The notes under the pieces were generated by a model. That model did not search any database. It was not told where the DNA came from and saw only the letters and a program-made list of their open reading frames with translations. From contig DHIM01000119.1 in NCBI GenBank assembly GCA_002403785.1, forward strand, positions 1 through 16,326: DNA of 16,326 nucleotides, read 5' to 3'. Below, piece by piece: positions 7,437 through 14,666 of the stretch. Each line of letters starts with the position of its first letter. Position 1 is the stretch's first letter. The translations under genes were made by a program, and so were the position numbers. The DNA is from Clostridium sp. UBA4746. GTDB lineage: Bacteria; Bacillota; Clostridia; Clostridiales; Clostridiaceae.

Positions 7437-8414
7437 TTAGTAAAGATGGCAAGCAACGTTATGGTCTCCACCCATATTTTTTAATACTGGTGTTACTTGG
7501 CTGCAAATATCTTTAACAAATTTGCATCTACCGGAGAACCTGCATCCAACAGGTGGATCAATAGGACTTGGAATATCACCTTGAAGTATAATTCTTTTAC
7601 TTAAGGCAGCTTCATCAGGGTCTGGTAATGGTATTGATGATAAAAGTGCTTGGGTGTATGGATGCAAAGGATGTAAATATACCTCGTTGCTCTCACCAAT
7701 CTCCATCATTTTACCTAAGTACATTACTCCAACTCTTTTTGAAATATGTTTTACCATAGATAAGTCATGAGCAATAAAAAGATAAGTAAGACCCATGTTT
7801 TGCTGTAGATCTTCTAACATATTTACTATTTGAGCCTGGATAGAAACATCAAGAGCCGAAATAGGTTCATCACATACGATAAAATCTGGTTCAATTGCTA
7901 GAGCTCTAGCAATGCCTATTCGTTGTCTTTGGCCACCAGAAAATTCGTGGGGGTATCTATTTATGTGTTCGTTATTAAGTCCAACAATATCTAATAGTTG
8001 TTTAATTCTTTCTTTGCGAACATTTCCAGTTGAAAGTTTATGAATATCAATTGTTTCACCTATAATATCACCAACCGTCATTCTAGAGTCTAAAGAAGCA
8101 TATGGGTCTTGAAATATTATTTGCATTTTTTTTCTAAAAGAAAGCATTTCTTTAGGAGAAAGGGTTTCAATATGTTGCCCATTGTATATTATTTCACCAG
8201 AGGTTGGTTCGTATAGCTTTAAAAGAGTTCTACCACAGGTTGTCTTTCCGCAACCAGATTCGCCTACTAGACCTAAAGTTTCTCCTTTTTTTATATCAAA
8301 GCTTATATCGTCAACTGCCTTTACAAAACTAACTTCTTTACTGAAAAGCTTTTTTTTAACTGGAAAATATTTTGTTAGGTTTTTTATTGACAATAAATAT
8401 TCTGAATCACTCAT
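7437..8414 (-). CDS. oppF: Oligopeptide ABC transporter ATP-binding protein OppF
   Basis: Second ATPase of the peptide importer, pairing with OppD under the OppBC channel. The 325 residues carry Walker A GESGCGKT (51-58), Q-loop FQDPYASLDSR (101-111), signature FSGGQRQR (158-165), Walker B FIVCDEP (178-184) and the switch histidine H216. The C-terminal extension has C291-x5-C297-x6-C304 and C322, the pattern reported to bind a 4Fe-4S cluster in some Opp/Dpp ATPases. The N-terminal YFPVKKKLFSKEVSFVKAVD is characteristic of OppF rather than OppD. ATG overlaps the oppD stop in an ATGA, with AAGGAG 8 bases upstream, so the two are probably made in matched amounts. Confidence 0.94.
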   Translation of the reverse strand: MSDSEYLLSIKNLTKYFPVKKKLFSKEVSFVKAVDDISFDIKKGETLGLVGESGCGKTTCGRTLLKLYEPTSGEIIYNGQHIETLSPKEMLSFRKKMQIIFQDPYASLDSRMTVGDIIGETIDIHKLSTGNVRKERIKQLLDIVGLNNEHINRYPHEFSGGQRQRIGIARALAIEPDFIVCDEPISALDVSIQAQIVNMLEDLQQNMGLTYLFIAHDLSMVKHISKRVGVMYLGKMMEIGESNEVYLHPLHPYTQALLSSIPLPDPDEAALSKRIILQGDIPSPIDPPVGCRFSGRCKFVKDICSQVTPVLKNMGGDHNVACHLY

Positions 8415-9442
8415 AATGGCTGCTCCTTCCTAGGTGGTCTTTCTATCTTTGGGGCATCAGGATGATTAAGCCAACAAGCAGCACTGTGAATGCTACTATC
8501 TGAATTCTCCTCTTTAATTGCAAAATCCTCAGGCATGTCATTCAAACATACTTCCATAGCATAGTCACATCTTGGAGCAAAGGGACATCCTATAGGGGGG
8601 TCCAATAGATCAGGCGGTTGTCCATCTATAGGCTTTAGCTTTTCTCTAATCAAATTCTTAGGATTGGGAACACTATTTAAAAGTCCCCATGTATAAGGGT
8701 GTTTTGCATTATAAAAAATTTCTCTTGTGCTTCCTCGTTCAACTATACATCCACCATACATTACATTAACACTGTCGCAAAGATCTGCTACAATTCCGAG
8801 ATCATGAGTTATCAAAATTATAGAAGTATTAAGTTTTTTTCTTATATCCTTAAAGAGCTCCAGGATTTGAGCCTGAATAGTCACATCAAGTGCAGTTGTT
8901 GGTTCATCAGCAATTATTAGTTTGGGGTTGCATGATAGAGCTATTGCAATCATCACTCTTTGCCTCATGCCACCTGAAAATTCATGGGGATATTGCTTTA
9001 ATCTTGTTTCAGGGCTTGAGATCCCAACAAGTTTAAGCATAGCTATTGCAATCTTTTTACCTTCTTGTTTTGAAAGCTTTTTATGATGCATAATAGGTTC
9101 TACCATCTGTTTTCCAATAGTAAGAACTGGATTAAGAGAGGTCATAGGATCTTGAAATATCATACTTATAGCATTTCCACGGATATTTCTCATTGCTTTA
9201 TTGTTGTAATTTGTTATATCAGTTTTATCAAATATAATTTGACCTTTAGTTAACTTACCATTCTCAGTTAATAATTTCATTATAGAGAGCATTGTTACAG
9301 ATTTTCCACTACCAGATTCTCCGACAATACCTAAAGCACAGCCTTTTTCGAGAGTAATAGAGACATTTCTAACAGCTTTTACTTCTCCAACATGAGTAAA
9401 AAAAGATGTATTTAAATTTTTGATTTCTAATATTTTTTCCAC
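8411..9442 (-). CDS. oppD: Oligopeptide ABC transporter ATP-binding protein OppD
   Basis: First ATPase of the peptide importer. The 343 residues show Walker A GESGSGKS (41-48), Q-loop FQDPMTSLNPVL (96-107), signature FSGGMRQR (155-162), Walker B LIIADEP (175-181) and H213. A C-terminal oligopeptide-transporter extension carries C286-x5-C292-x6-C299 and C323, a possible 4Fe-4S site. Translation starts at GTG 9442, with a modest AGGTG ribosome binding site inside the 10-base gap after oppC. The start is supported by family alignment: MEKILEIKNLNTSFF is the usual OppD beginning. The ATGA junction with oppF indicates coupling. Confidence 0.94.
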   Translation of the reverse strand: MEKILEIKNLNTSFFTHVGEVKAVRNVSITLEKGCALGIVGESGSGKSVTMLSIMKLLTENGKLTKGQIIFDKTDITNYNNKAMRNIRGNAISMIFQDPMTSLNPVLTIGKQMVEPIMHHKKLSKQEGKKIAIAMLKLVGISSPETRLKQYPHEFSGGMRQRVMIAIALSCNPKLIIADEPTTALDVTIQAQILELFKDIRKKLNTSIILITHDLGIVADLCDSVNVMYGGCIVERGSTREIFYNAKHPYTWGLLNSVPNPKNLIREKLKPIDGQPPDLLDPPIGCPFAPRCDYAMEVCLNDMPEDFAIKEENSDSSIHSAACWLNHPDAPKIERPPRKEQPL

Positions 9443-9452
9443 GGTAATTCAC

Positions 9453-10379
9453 CTACTTTCTCATCTTTGGGTCAAGGGCATCTCTTAAACCGTCACCAAA
9501 TAGGTTAAAAGCAATCATTGTTATTGAAATAGCTAAAGCAGGAATAAACAATTGATAAGGATATGTTTTATAAGTTGCTAATGCATCGTTACACAGGGTC
9601 CCCCAACTTGACATTGGAGCTGCAACTCCAAGACCAATGAAGCTTAAAAAAGCTTCTGTAAAAATAGCCTCAGGTATAGAGAGGGTTAAAGTAACTATTA
9701 TAGCACCCATTGAATTAGGAATTAGATGTCTTAAAATAATTCTAAACTTACTGGCACCTGCAGCTTTTGCCGCCAATACAAATTCTTGTTCTTTTAGAGA
9801 TAATACTTGCCCACGTACAATACGGGCCATTCCAACCCAATATATAATTCCGAGAGTTATGAATACATTTAGGAGGCTCTTTCCTAGAACTACCATTAAA
9901 AGTATTACATATAGCATCATTGGTATACTATAAAGAACATCTACAATACGCATCATTATATTATCTACATTTCCACCATAGTAACCTGCAATACCACCAT
10001 AAAATACACCTATAGTGAGATTAATAAATGCAGCTACGAAACCTACAGAAAGGGATATTCTAGCTCCGTACATAACTCTTACAAATAAATCTCTGCCTAA
10101 TTCATCAGTTCCAAACCAATGAATTTTGTCTGGCCACTTGTTTGAATTTAGAAGGTCATTTGTGGCATAATCAAATTTGCTTATAAAGGGGCCAACTATA
10201 GCCAGAATAATGACAAGAATAATCATACATACTGAAATCATAGCAATTTTGTTCTCTTTAAGTCTTCGAACTGCATCTTGCCAGTAAGTTTGGCTCTCCC
10301 TTGTGGTTATATGACTTTTTCTTTTCTCAATACTTACGGGCTTAAAATTAGGTGTTTTCTTTAATGTATTCTCAGTCAT
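9453..10379 (-). CDS. oppC: Oligopeptide ABC transporter permease OppC
   Basis: One of the two membrane channel subunits. It has a long hydrophilic N-terminus (about 45 residues), then some six TM segments. The OppC hallmark FGTDELGRDLFVRVMYGARISLSVG runs between the first and second TM, given here by its key residues GTDELGRD and GARIS. The cytoplasmic EAA coupling loop is at about E-FVLAAKAAGAS...HLIPN. The start is taken at ATG 10379 (308 residues) because AAGGG at 10395-10391 is 11 bases away. An in-frame GTG at 10388, which shares a base with the oppB stop, adds three residues but would leave only 2 bases of spacing. The C-terminus GDGLRDALDPKMRK is typical. Confidence 0.92.
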   Translation of the reverse strand: MTENTLKKTPNFKPVSIEKRKSHITTRESQTYWQDAVRRLKENKIAMISVCMIILVIILAIVGPFISKFDYATNDLLNSNKWPDKIHWFGTDELGRDLFVRVMYGARISLSVGFVAAFINLTIGVFYGGIAGYYGGNVDNIMMRIVDVLYSIPMMLYVILLMVVLGKSLLNVFITLGIIYWVGMARIVRGQVLSLKEQEFVLAAKAAGASKFRIILRHLIPNSMGAIIVTLTLSIPEAIFTEAFLSFIGLGVAAPMSSWGTLCNDALATYKTYPYQLFIPALAISITMIAFNLFGDGLRDALDPKMRK

Positions 10380-10387
10380 TATTACCA

Positions 10388-11308
10388 CTACCCTTCAATG
10401 TTTATCCTAGGATCAACTAATGCATAAATGATATCTACTAAAAGATTACATATAATTAATAATATACTGTAGAAAACTGTTACTCCGAGGACTAAAGTAT
10501 AATCTCTGTTAGATATGCTATCTACAAAGGATCTACCCAAACCAGGTATTGTAAAAATCCTTTCTACTACAAAACTTCCAGTTAAAATTGCTGCTATTAA
10601 AGGCCCAATATAGGTTATTACAGGGAGTACAGCATTTCTTAATGAATGCACAAAAACAATTGACATTTCAGATAAACCTCTTGCTCTTGCAGCTCTAATA
10701 TAATCCTGACGAATAACCTCAAGCAAACTTGATCTTATAAGCCTTGATACAAAAGCCATGGAAAAACCTGATAAGGCAATGGCAGGTAGAATATAGTGTT
10801 TCGGACTTGAGAGGCCAAATACCGGAAGCCACCTTAGCTTTTCTCCAAAAAAATATATAAGGAGAGTAGCAACAACGAAGGAGGGGATGGTAACGCCTAA
10901 TGTACTTATAAACATTGACAGGTTGTCCTCCCACTTGCCTTGTTTGTAAGCGGATATTATACCAAGAATTATTCCAAATACTAATGATATAGAAACAGCA
11001 ACAACTCCGAGCCTTGCAGACACAGGGAAGCCTCTATTAACAATATCATTAACTGATGTTCCTCTTTGTTGAAAAGATGGTCCAAGATCTAATTTTACTA
11101 AATGACTAATGTAATCCTGATACTGCCACAATAGGGATTTATCTAAATTATATCTTTGTTGAATGTTTTTCATTACTTCTGGTGGAAGAACCTTGTCCCT
11201 ATCAAAAGGACCACCAGGAATTACGTGTGCAAGTATAAACGTTGCTGTAATAACTACCCATAAGGTGACAATGCTAGAAACAATTCTTTTTAAGATATAT
11301 TTTGACAT
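10388..11308 (-). CDS. oppB: Oligopeptide ABC transporter permease OppB
   Basis: First gene of the operon and partner channel subunit of OppC. The 306 residues begin MSKYILKRIVSSIVTLWVV, the usual OppB start. The first TM at about 9-29 is followed by the periplasmic-side PGGPFD segment, and there are about six TM segments in all. The cytoplasmic EAA loop reads RQDYIRAARARGLS...HSLRNAVLPVI, and the ending DPRI is also typical. ATG 11308 has AAAGGAG seven bases upstream. A good promoter lies about 60 bases before the start. The oppC gene begins almost on its stop codon. Confidence 0.94.
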   Translation of the reverse strand: MSKYILKRIVSSIVTLWVVITATFILAHVIPGGPFDRDKVLPPEVMKNIQQRYNLDKSLLWQYQDYISHLVKLDLGPSFQQRGTSVNDIVNRGFPVSARLGVVAVSISLVFGIILGIISAYKQGKWEDNLSMFISTLGVTIPSFVVATLLIYFFGEKLRWLPVFGLSSPKHYILPAIALSGFSMAFVSRLIRSSLLEVIRQDYIRAARARGLSEMSIVFVHSLRNAVLPVITYIGPLIAAILTGSFVVERIFTIPGLGRSFVDSISNRDYTLVLGVTVFYSILLIICNLLVDIIYALVDPRINIEG

Positions 11309-11370
11309 GTAATTTCTCCTTTCATAGTTATATAAAAATTTAAAAAGTGTATGTTAATTATTTATTAATA

Positions 11371-11399
11371 TTTATAACATAATATTCACATTTTTACAA
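11371..11399 (-). promoter_or_regulatory. Promoter of the opp operon
   Basis: On the minus strand, TTGTAA (11399-11394), exactly 17 bases, then TATAAA (11376-11371) preceded by TGT, an extended -10. Transcription would start near 11364, giving a leader of about 55 bases before oppB. Confidence 0.7.
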
Positions 11400-11417
11400 G
11401 TTTTTATTTTGAACTTG
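11397..11417. promoter_or_regulatory. Inverted repeat over the opp -35, possible operator
   Basis: CAAGTT (11397-11402) and AACTTG (11412-11417) form a perfect 6-bp inverted repeat with a 9-base A/T-rich centre. It overlaps the end of the opp -35 box, a place where a bound repressor would block transcription. No family of regulator is recognised from the sequence. Confidence 0.35.
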
Positions 11418-11422
11418 CAAAA

Positions 11423-11453
11423 TAGCTTTTGTACATTTTTGTCGTAAAAGCTA
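11423..11453. promoter_or_regulatory. Inverted repeat between the divergent promoters
   Basis: TAGCTTTT (11423-11430) and AAAAGCTA (11446-11453) pair perfectly over 8 bp around a 15-base centre. It covers the -35 of the candidate plus-strand promoter and lies upstream of the opp promoter. It could be an operator. As RNA it would only be a weak A/T-rich hairpin. Confidence 0.3.
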
Positions 11454-11467
11454 AAACAATGTATTAT
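11439..11467 (+). promoter_or_regulatory. Candidate plus-strand promoter
   Basis: TTGTCG (11439-11444), 17 bases, TATTAT (11462-11467): four and five of six consensus bases. It would start RNA near 11474, running toward the short ORF at 11490 and the symmetric terminator at 11549-11582. Confidence 0.4.
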
Positions 11468-11489
11468 CAACGTTTCATTAGGTGATATT

Positions 11490-11561
11490 ATGTTTGGTAG
11501 GGACCGTAAAAAGAATATCATGATTGTCATACCTGCAATAACAATGATAAAAGGAGTTTGA
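11490..11561 (+). CDS. Possible 23-residue peptide gene
   Basis: ATG 11490 is preceded by AGGTGA (11481-11485 region) at short spacing and opens 23 codons ending in TGA at 11559-11561. The peptide has a basic start (MFGRDRKKN) and a hydrophobic remainder (IMIVIPAITMIKGV). No known family is recognised with confidence; the run MIVIPAI recalls the start of HisA, but over too few residues to trust. The ORF has its own candidate promoter and ends inside the stem of a terminator that also works in this direction. The unit may instead encode a small RNA of about 110 bases. It could equally be chance. Confidence 0.3.
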   Translation: MFGRDRKKNIMIVIPAITMIKGV

Positions 11562-11588
11562 GCGAAAGCTCAAACTCCTTTTATTATT
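11549..11588. terminator. Symmetric terminator after leuA, usable in both directions
   Basis: A perfect 15-bp stem (11549-11563 with 11568-11582) has a four-base loop, GAAA on the plus strand. T-rich tails lie on both sides: TTTTATTATT on plus and TTTTTATCATT on minus. It begins 24 bases after the leuA stop and ends the leucine cluster transcript. In the other direction it would end the plus-strand unit from 11474. Confidence 0.88.
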
Positions 11589-11606
11589 GTGCCAGGATTG
11601 GTGCAA

Positions 11607-13271
11607 TTAACCTTTCCTATTAATAGCACTAAATAATGCATTTAGTGATGATGTATCTATATTTGCAGAAACACCAACTCCAAAATACCTTTTATCGTTG
11701 TACTCTATCTGTATATAAGTGGCTGCTTTTGAGTTAGAACCACTGCCAAGGGCATGTTCGTCGTAAGATATAAAGTTATAACCAGTAATATTTGAAGCAT
11801 GTAGCGCATTAAATATGGCATCTACAGGGCCATTTCCTACACCAGAAATATTCATTTCTTTTCCACTTACAGAGATTAATGCTTGAATGTCTACAATATT
11901 TTCATCTGTTTCTACATTTTGTGCTGATTGAATTGTATAATTTTTTAATAAATTTGGAGATTTAATATTTAGGTATTCTTTTTCAAATAAATCATAAATT
12001 TGATTCCCGGAAAGTTCTGTGCCAAGAAGGTCGGTTTTGTTTTTTACGAGTCTGCCAAAATCAGACTGCATAGCTTTGGGCAAAATAAAACCAAATTCAT
12101 TTTCCATTATAAAGGCGGCACCACCCTTACCAGATTGACTGTTAATACGAATAACTTCTTCATAATCTCGACCGACATCATGTGGGTCAATTGGAAGATA
12201 AGGAACTTCCCAGAAATTATTAACCTCATCCTTAAGGGCTTTAAGTCCTTTCTTAATTGCATCTTGGTGTGAACCAGAAAAAGCAGTATATACAAGTTTG
12301 CCAGCATATGGATGACGATCATGTACTGTAATTTTAGTACAGGTCTCATAGACATCTACAATTTCATAAAGATTTGAAAAATCTAATTCAGGATTTATTC
12401 CTTGAACATGCATGTTTAGAGCCATTACCATAAGATCAAGATTTCCAGTTCGCTCACCATTACCAAATAAAGTGCCTTCAACTCGATCAGCACCTGCAAG
12501 AACTCCAAGCTCTGAGGCTGCAGTACAAGTACCACGATCGTTATGAGTATGAAGACTTATAATAATATTTTCCCTATTCTTAACGTTTGCGCAGAACCAT
12601 TCAATTTGATCTGCATAAATATTCGGAGTAGCCATTTCAACTGTAGATGGTAAGTTTAAAATTGCCTTATTTGATGGAGTTGGTTTCCAAACATCCAAGA
12701 TAGCTTCGCAAATTTGAAGTGAATACTCAAGTTCAGTTCCAGTAAAACTCTCAGGAGAGTATTCAAATGTGAAATCTGTCTCAGGGTATTTGTCCTTCTC
12801 TATCATTAGAAGTTTTGCACCAGTAACTCCAATATCAATTATTTCTTGCTTGCTTTTCTTAAAAACAACCCTTCGTTGTAAAATCGAGGTTGAATTATAA
12901 AGATGAACGATAGCCTTTTTTGCTCCCTTAAGACTTTCGAAGGTCTTCTTTATTAAATGTTCTCGTGATTGGGTTAAAACTTGAATAGTTACATCATCTG
13001 GAATAAGATTATCTTCTATTAATGTTCTTAAAAATTGATATTCTGTATTTGAGGCAGAAGGAAAACCAACTTCTATTTCTTTAAAGCCAATGTTAACAAG
13101 TAATTTGAATAATTTAACCTTCTCATCTACGTTCATTGGAATTGGAAGAGATTGATTACCATCTCTTAAATCAACACTACACCAAATTGGTGCTTTGTCT
13201 ATTAATTTATTAGGCCACTGACGATTTTTAATATTTATCCTACCATATGGTTTATAGTTTTTATATGACAT
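11607..13271 (-). CDS. leuA: 2-isopropylmalate synthase, long (type 2) form
   Basis: Commits 2-ketoisovalerate to leucine synthesis by condensing it with acetyl-CoA. The 554 residues and the opening KPYGRINIKNRQWPNK match the long LeuA form known from actinobacteria, yeast and some firmicutes, not the roughly 515-residue enterobacterial type. The DRE-TIM catalytic barrel has S-V-D34-L-R36-D37-GNQS (catalytic Arg and metal Asp), H241-T-H243-ND (metal histidines), GNGERTGN (270-277) and HPYAGKLVYTAFSGSHQDA (320-338). The C-terminal leucine-sensing domain covers about 450-550, with SGVGNGPVDA at 476-485. ATG 13271 has AAAGGAG 8 bases upstream. The gene is controlled by a leucine T-box directly in front and is last in the leuCDB-leuA cluster. 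Feedback inhibition by leucine is expected from the intact regulatory domain. Confidence 0.95.
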   Translation of the reverse strand: MSYKNYKPYGRINIKNRQWPNKLIDKAPIWCSVDLRDGNQSLPIPMNVDEKVKLFKLLVNIGFKEIEVGFPSASNTEYQFLRTLIEDNLIPDDVTIQVLTQSREHLIKKTFESLKGAKKAIVHLYNSTSILQRRVVFKKSKQEIIDIGVTGAKLLMIEKDKYPETDFTFEYSPESFTGTELEYSLQICEAILDVWKPTPSNKAILNLPSTVEMATPNIYADQIEWFCANVKNRENIIISLHTHNDRGTCTAASELGVLAGADRVEGTLFGNGERTGNLDLMVMALNMHVQGINPELDFSNLYEIVDVYETCTKITVHDRHPYAGKLVYTAFSGSHQDAIKKGLKALKDEVNNFWEVPYLPIDPHDVGRDYEEVIRINSQSGKGGAAFIMENEFGFILPKAMQSDFGRLVKNKTDLLGTELSGNQIYDLFEKEYLNIKSPNLLKNYTIQSAQNVETDENIVDIQALISVSGKEMNISGVGNGPVDAIFNALHASNITGYNFISYDEHALGSGSNSKAATYIQIEYNDKRYFGVGVSANIDTSSLNALFSAINRKG

Positions 13272-13300
13272 TTATATCACTCCTTTAAAATTATTAGGAA

Positions 13301-13347
13301 TAAATGCGAAGAAACTTCGCCTCAATCAAGAGGCGAAGTTTCTTCGC
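13301..13347 (-). terminator. T-box terminator hairpin
   Basis: A perfect 18-bp stem (13330-13347 with 13306-13323) with a six-base loop; on the minus strand ATTTATT follows. The 3' bases of the T-box core (GCG) belong to its first arm, so it is mutually exclusive with the antiterminator. Confidence 0.88.
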
Positions 13348-13534
13348 GGTACCACTCTAGTTAGCTTTATTTCTAAAACTCACTCAATATCCTATTAACG
13401 CAGGACAAACGATCTACCTTACTTAGTTTCAGGTGATAGCTCCCAGACGAGTTCAAAATCTTGAAATTACCGATTCACAGCTACCTCGGCTCTCTGAGAA
13501 TTTCTTTAGATTTTTACTACTTCTGTTCAATGCA
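13306..13534 (-). ncRNA. Leucine T-box leader (tRNA-Leu sensing) of leuA
   Basis: Minus-strand leader RNA that pairs with uncharged tRNA-Leu. From 5' to 3': the AGTA-type start near 13511-13518, AGAGAGCC-GAGG with the paired CCGA/TCGG arm (about 13469-13494), and the specifier GAA-CTC-GTCTGGGA with Leu codon CTC at 13449-13451. The T-box core AGAGTGGTACCGCG is at 13345-13358, with TGGT (13351-13354) complementary to the ACCA end of a tRNA with an A discriminator base. It ends in a terminator whose first arm overlaps the T-box core. With charged tRNA the terminator forms; with uncharged tRNA the antiterminator forms and leuA is transcribed. Confidence 0.93.
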
Positions 13535-13540
13535 TTTATT

Positions 13541-13546
13541 ATTATA
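13541..13546 (-). promoter_or_regulatory. Probable -10 box of the leuA T-box promoter
   Basis: TATAAT on the minus strand (13546-13541), immediately upstream of the T-box leader and overlapping the proximal 20-bp repeat. No good -35 lies 17 bases upstream. An alternative extended -10, TGTTACAAT, lies inside the same repeat. Confidence 0.45.
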
Positions 13547-13582
13547 GCTATTGTAACACTAATATAGTTATTGTAACATTAA
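13543..13582. repeat. Two tandem 20-bp repeats upstream of the leucine T-box
   Basis: TATAGCTATTGTAACACTAA (13543-13562) is followed directly by TATAGTTATTGTAACATTAA (13563-13582): 18 of 20 bases identical, with two C/T differences. They fill the gap between the leuB stop and the T-box promoter region. The 20-bp period is about two helical turns, which suits paired protein binding on one face, or duplication of a promoter element. Confidence 0.7.
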
Positions 13583-13592
13583 ATATGTTAAA

Positions 13593-14666
13593 TTATTTTA
13601 TTTCTTTCGAAATAAGGTCTGACATCTCAACAGTTCCAACGGATTTCATTCCAGGCTCCATAATGTCGACTGTTCTATATTTTTTGTCTAAAACTTTAGA
13701 TACTGCTTCTTCAATATCTTTTGCGGCTTCTTCCATATTAAAGCTATATCTAAGCATCATTGCTGCACTCATTATAGTTGCAATCGGATTAGCTATATCT
13801 TGGCCTGCAATATCTGGTGCTGAACCATGTATTGGTTCATATATACCAAGAGTAGTAATGCCTAAACTTGCAGAAGGAAGCATTCCAAGTGATCCTGTAA
13901 GCATTGAAGCTTCATCACTTAGGATATCACCAAACATATTTTCAGTTAGAATTGTATCAAAACTGCCTGGGTTACGTATAAGTTGCATTGCACAACTATC
14001 AACTAATTGTACTTCAAAAGTTACATCTGGATAATCTTCTGCCATTTTTATAACTATTTCTCTCCAAAGTCTTGAGCTCTCAAGAATGTTTGCCTTATCA
14101 ACTAAAGTAAGTTTTTTACTTCTTTTCCTTGCGGTTTCAAAACCAACACGAGCTATTCTCTCTATTTCATAAGTTGAGTAAGCCATTGTGTCCCATGCTT
14201 TTTGGCCACCACCTTCTAGGTCTATTCTGGATCTTTCACCAAAATATATTCCACCTGTTAATTCTCTTATAACCATGATATCGATATTGTCTTTAAGAAT
14301 TTCTGGTTTAAGAGCTGAAGCTTCTTTTAATTGTGGAAAAAGAATAGCAGGTCTTAAGTTTGCAAAAACTTCAAGTCCTTTTCTGATTCCAAGTAATCCG
14401 GCTTCTGGTCTTAAATGACCAGGGAGTTTATCCCACTTGGGACCACCAACAGATCCAAGTAAAACTGCATCACTCTTTTTACAAACATCTAAAGTTTCTT
14501 GTGGGAGAGGAACTCCTGTTTTGTCTATAGCTATTCCGCCCATTAAAACATCAGTATATTCAAAAGGAAAGTTATATTTTTTAGATATTACATCTAATAC
14601 TTTAATTGCACCATTAACTATCTCTGGTCCAATTCCATCTCCTTTAATAACAGCTATTTTTTTCAT
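13593..14666 (-). CDS. leuB: 3-isopropylmalate dehydrogenase
   Basis: NAD-dependent oxidative decarboxylation of 3-isopropylmalate, the third step of the leucine branch, as a cytoplasmic dimer. The 357 residues show GDGIGPE (9-15), LLGSVGGPKW (69-78), substrate arginines R95, R105 and R134, Y141 in ELTGGIYFGE, K191, and metal aspartates D223, D247 and D251. The NAD-binding run GSAPDIAGQDIANP is at 281-294. The spacing of these residues matches characterised LeuB, and the conserved LRPEAGLLGIRKGLEVF segment supports LeuB over isocitrate or tartrate dehydrogenases. ATG 14666 overlaps the leuD TAA by one base (TAATG), with AAAGGA 10 bases upstream, so translation is probably coupled. Confidence 0.95.
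   Translation of the reverse strand: MKKIAVIKGDGIGPEIVNGAIKVLDVISKKYNFPFEYTDVLMGGIAIDKTGVPLPQETLDVCKKSDAVLLGSVGGPKWDKLPGHLRPEAGLLGIRKGLEVFANLRPAILFPQLKEASALKPEILKDNIDIMVIRELTGGIYFGERSRIDLEGGGQKAWDTMAYSTYEIERIARVGFETARKRSKKLTLVDKANILESSRLWREIVIKMAEDYPDVTFEVQLVDSCAMQLIRNPGSFDTILTENMFGDILSDEASMLTGSLGMLPSASLGITTLGIYEPIHGSAPDIAGQDIANPIATIMSAAMMLRYSFNMEEAAKDIEEAVSKVLDKKYRTVDIMEPGMKSVGTVEMSDLISKEIK

Noticed and set aside
7372..7452. Longer OppA start at ATG 7452
   Set aside because: It overlaps the end of oppF, adds a hydrophilic stretch before the lipoprotein signal and is not linked to a well-spaced ribosome binding site.
11309..11340. CodY-type box in the opp leader
   Set aside because: The A/T-rich run near 11332-11346 does not match the AATTTTCWGAAAATT consensus well enough.
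11520..11561. Remnant of hisA suggested by MIVIPAI
   Set aside because: Only about a dozen residues resemble the HisA start and no further HisA sequence follows; chance is likely.
13585..14034. 149-codon plus-strand ORF opposite leuB
   Set aside because: Shadow of leuB in the opposite frame; no ribosome binding site, no family features, and the leuB reading is fully conserved.
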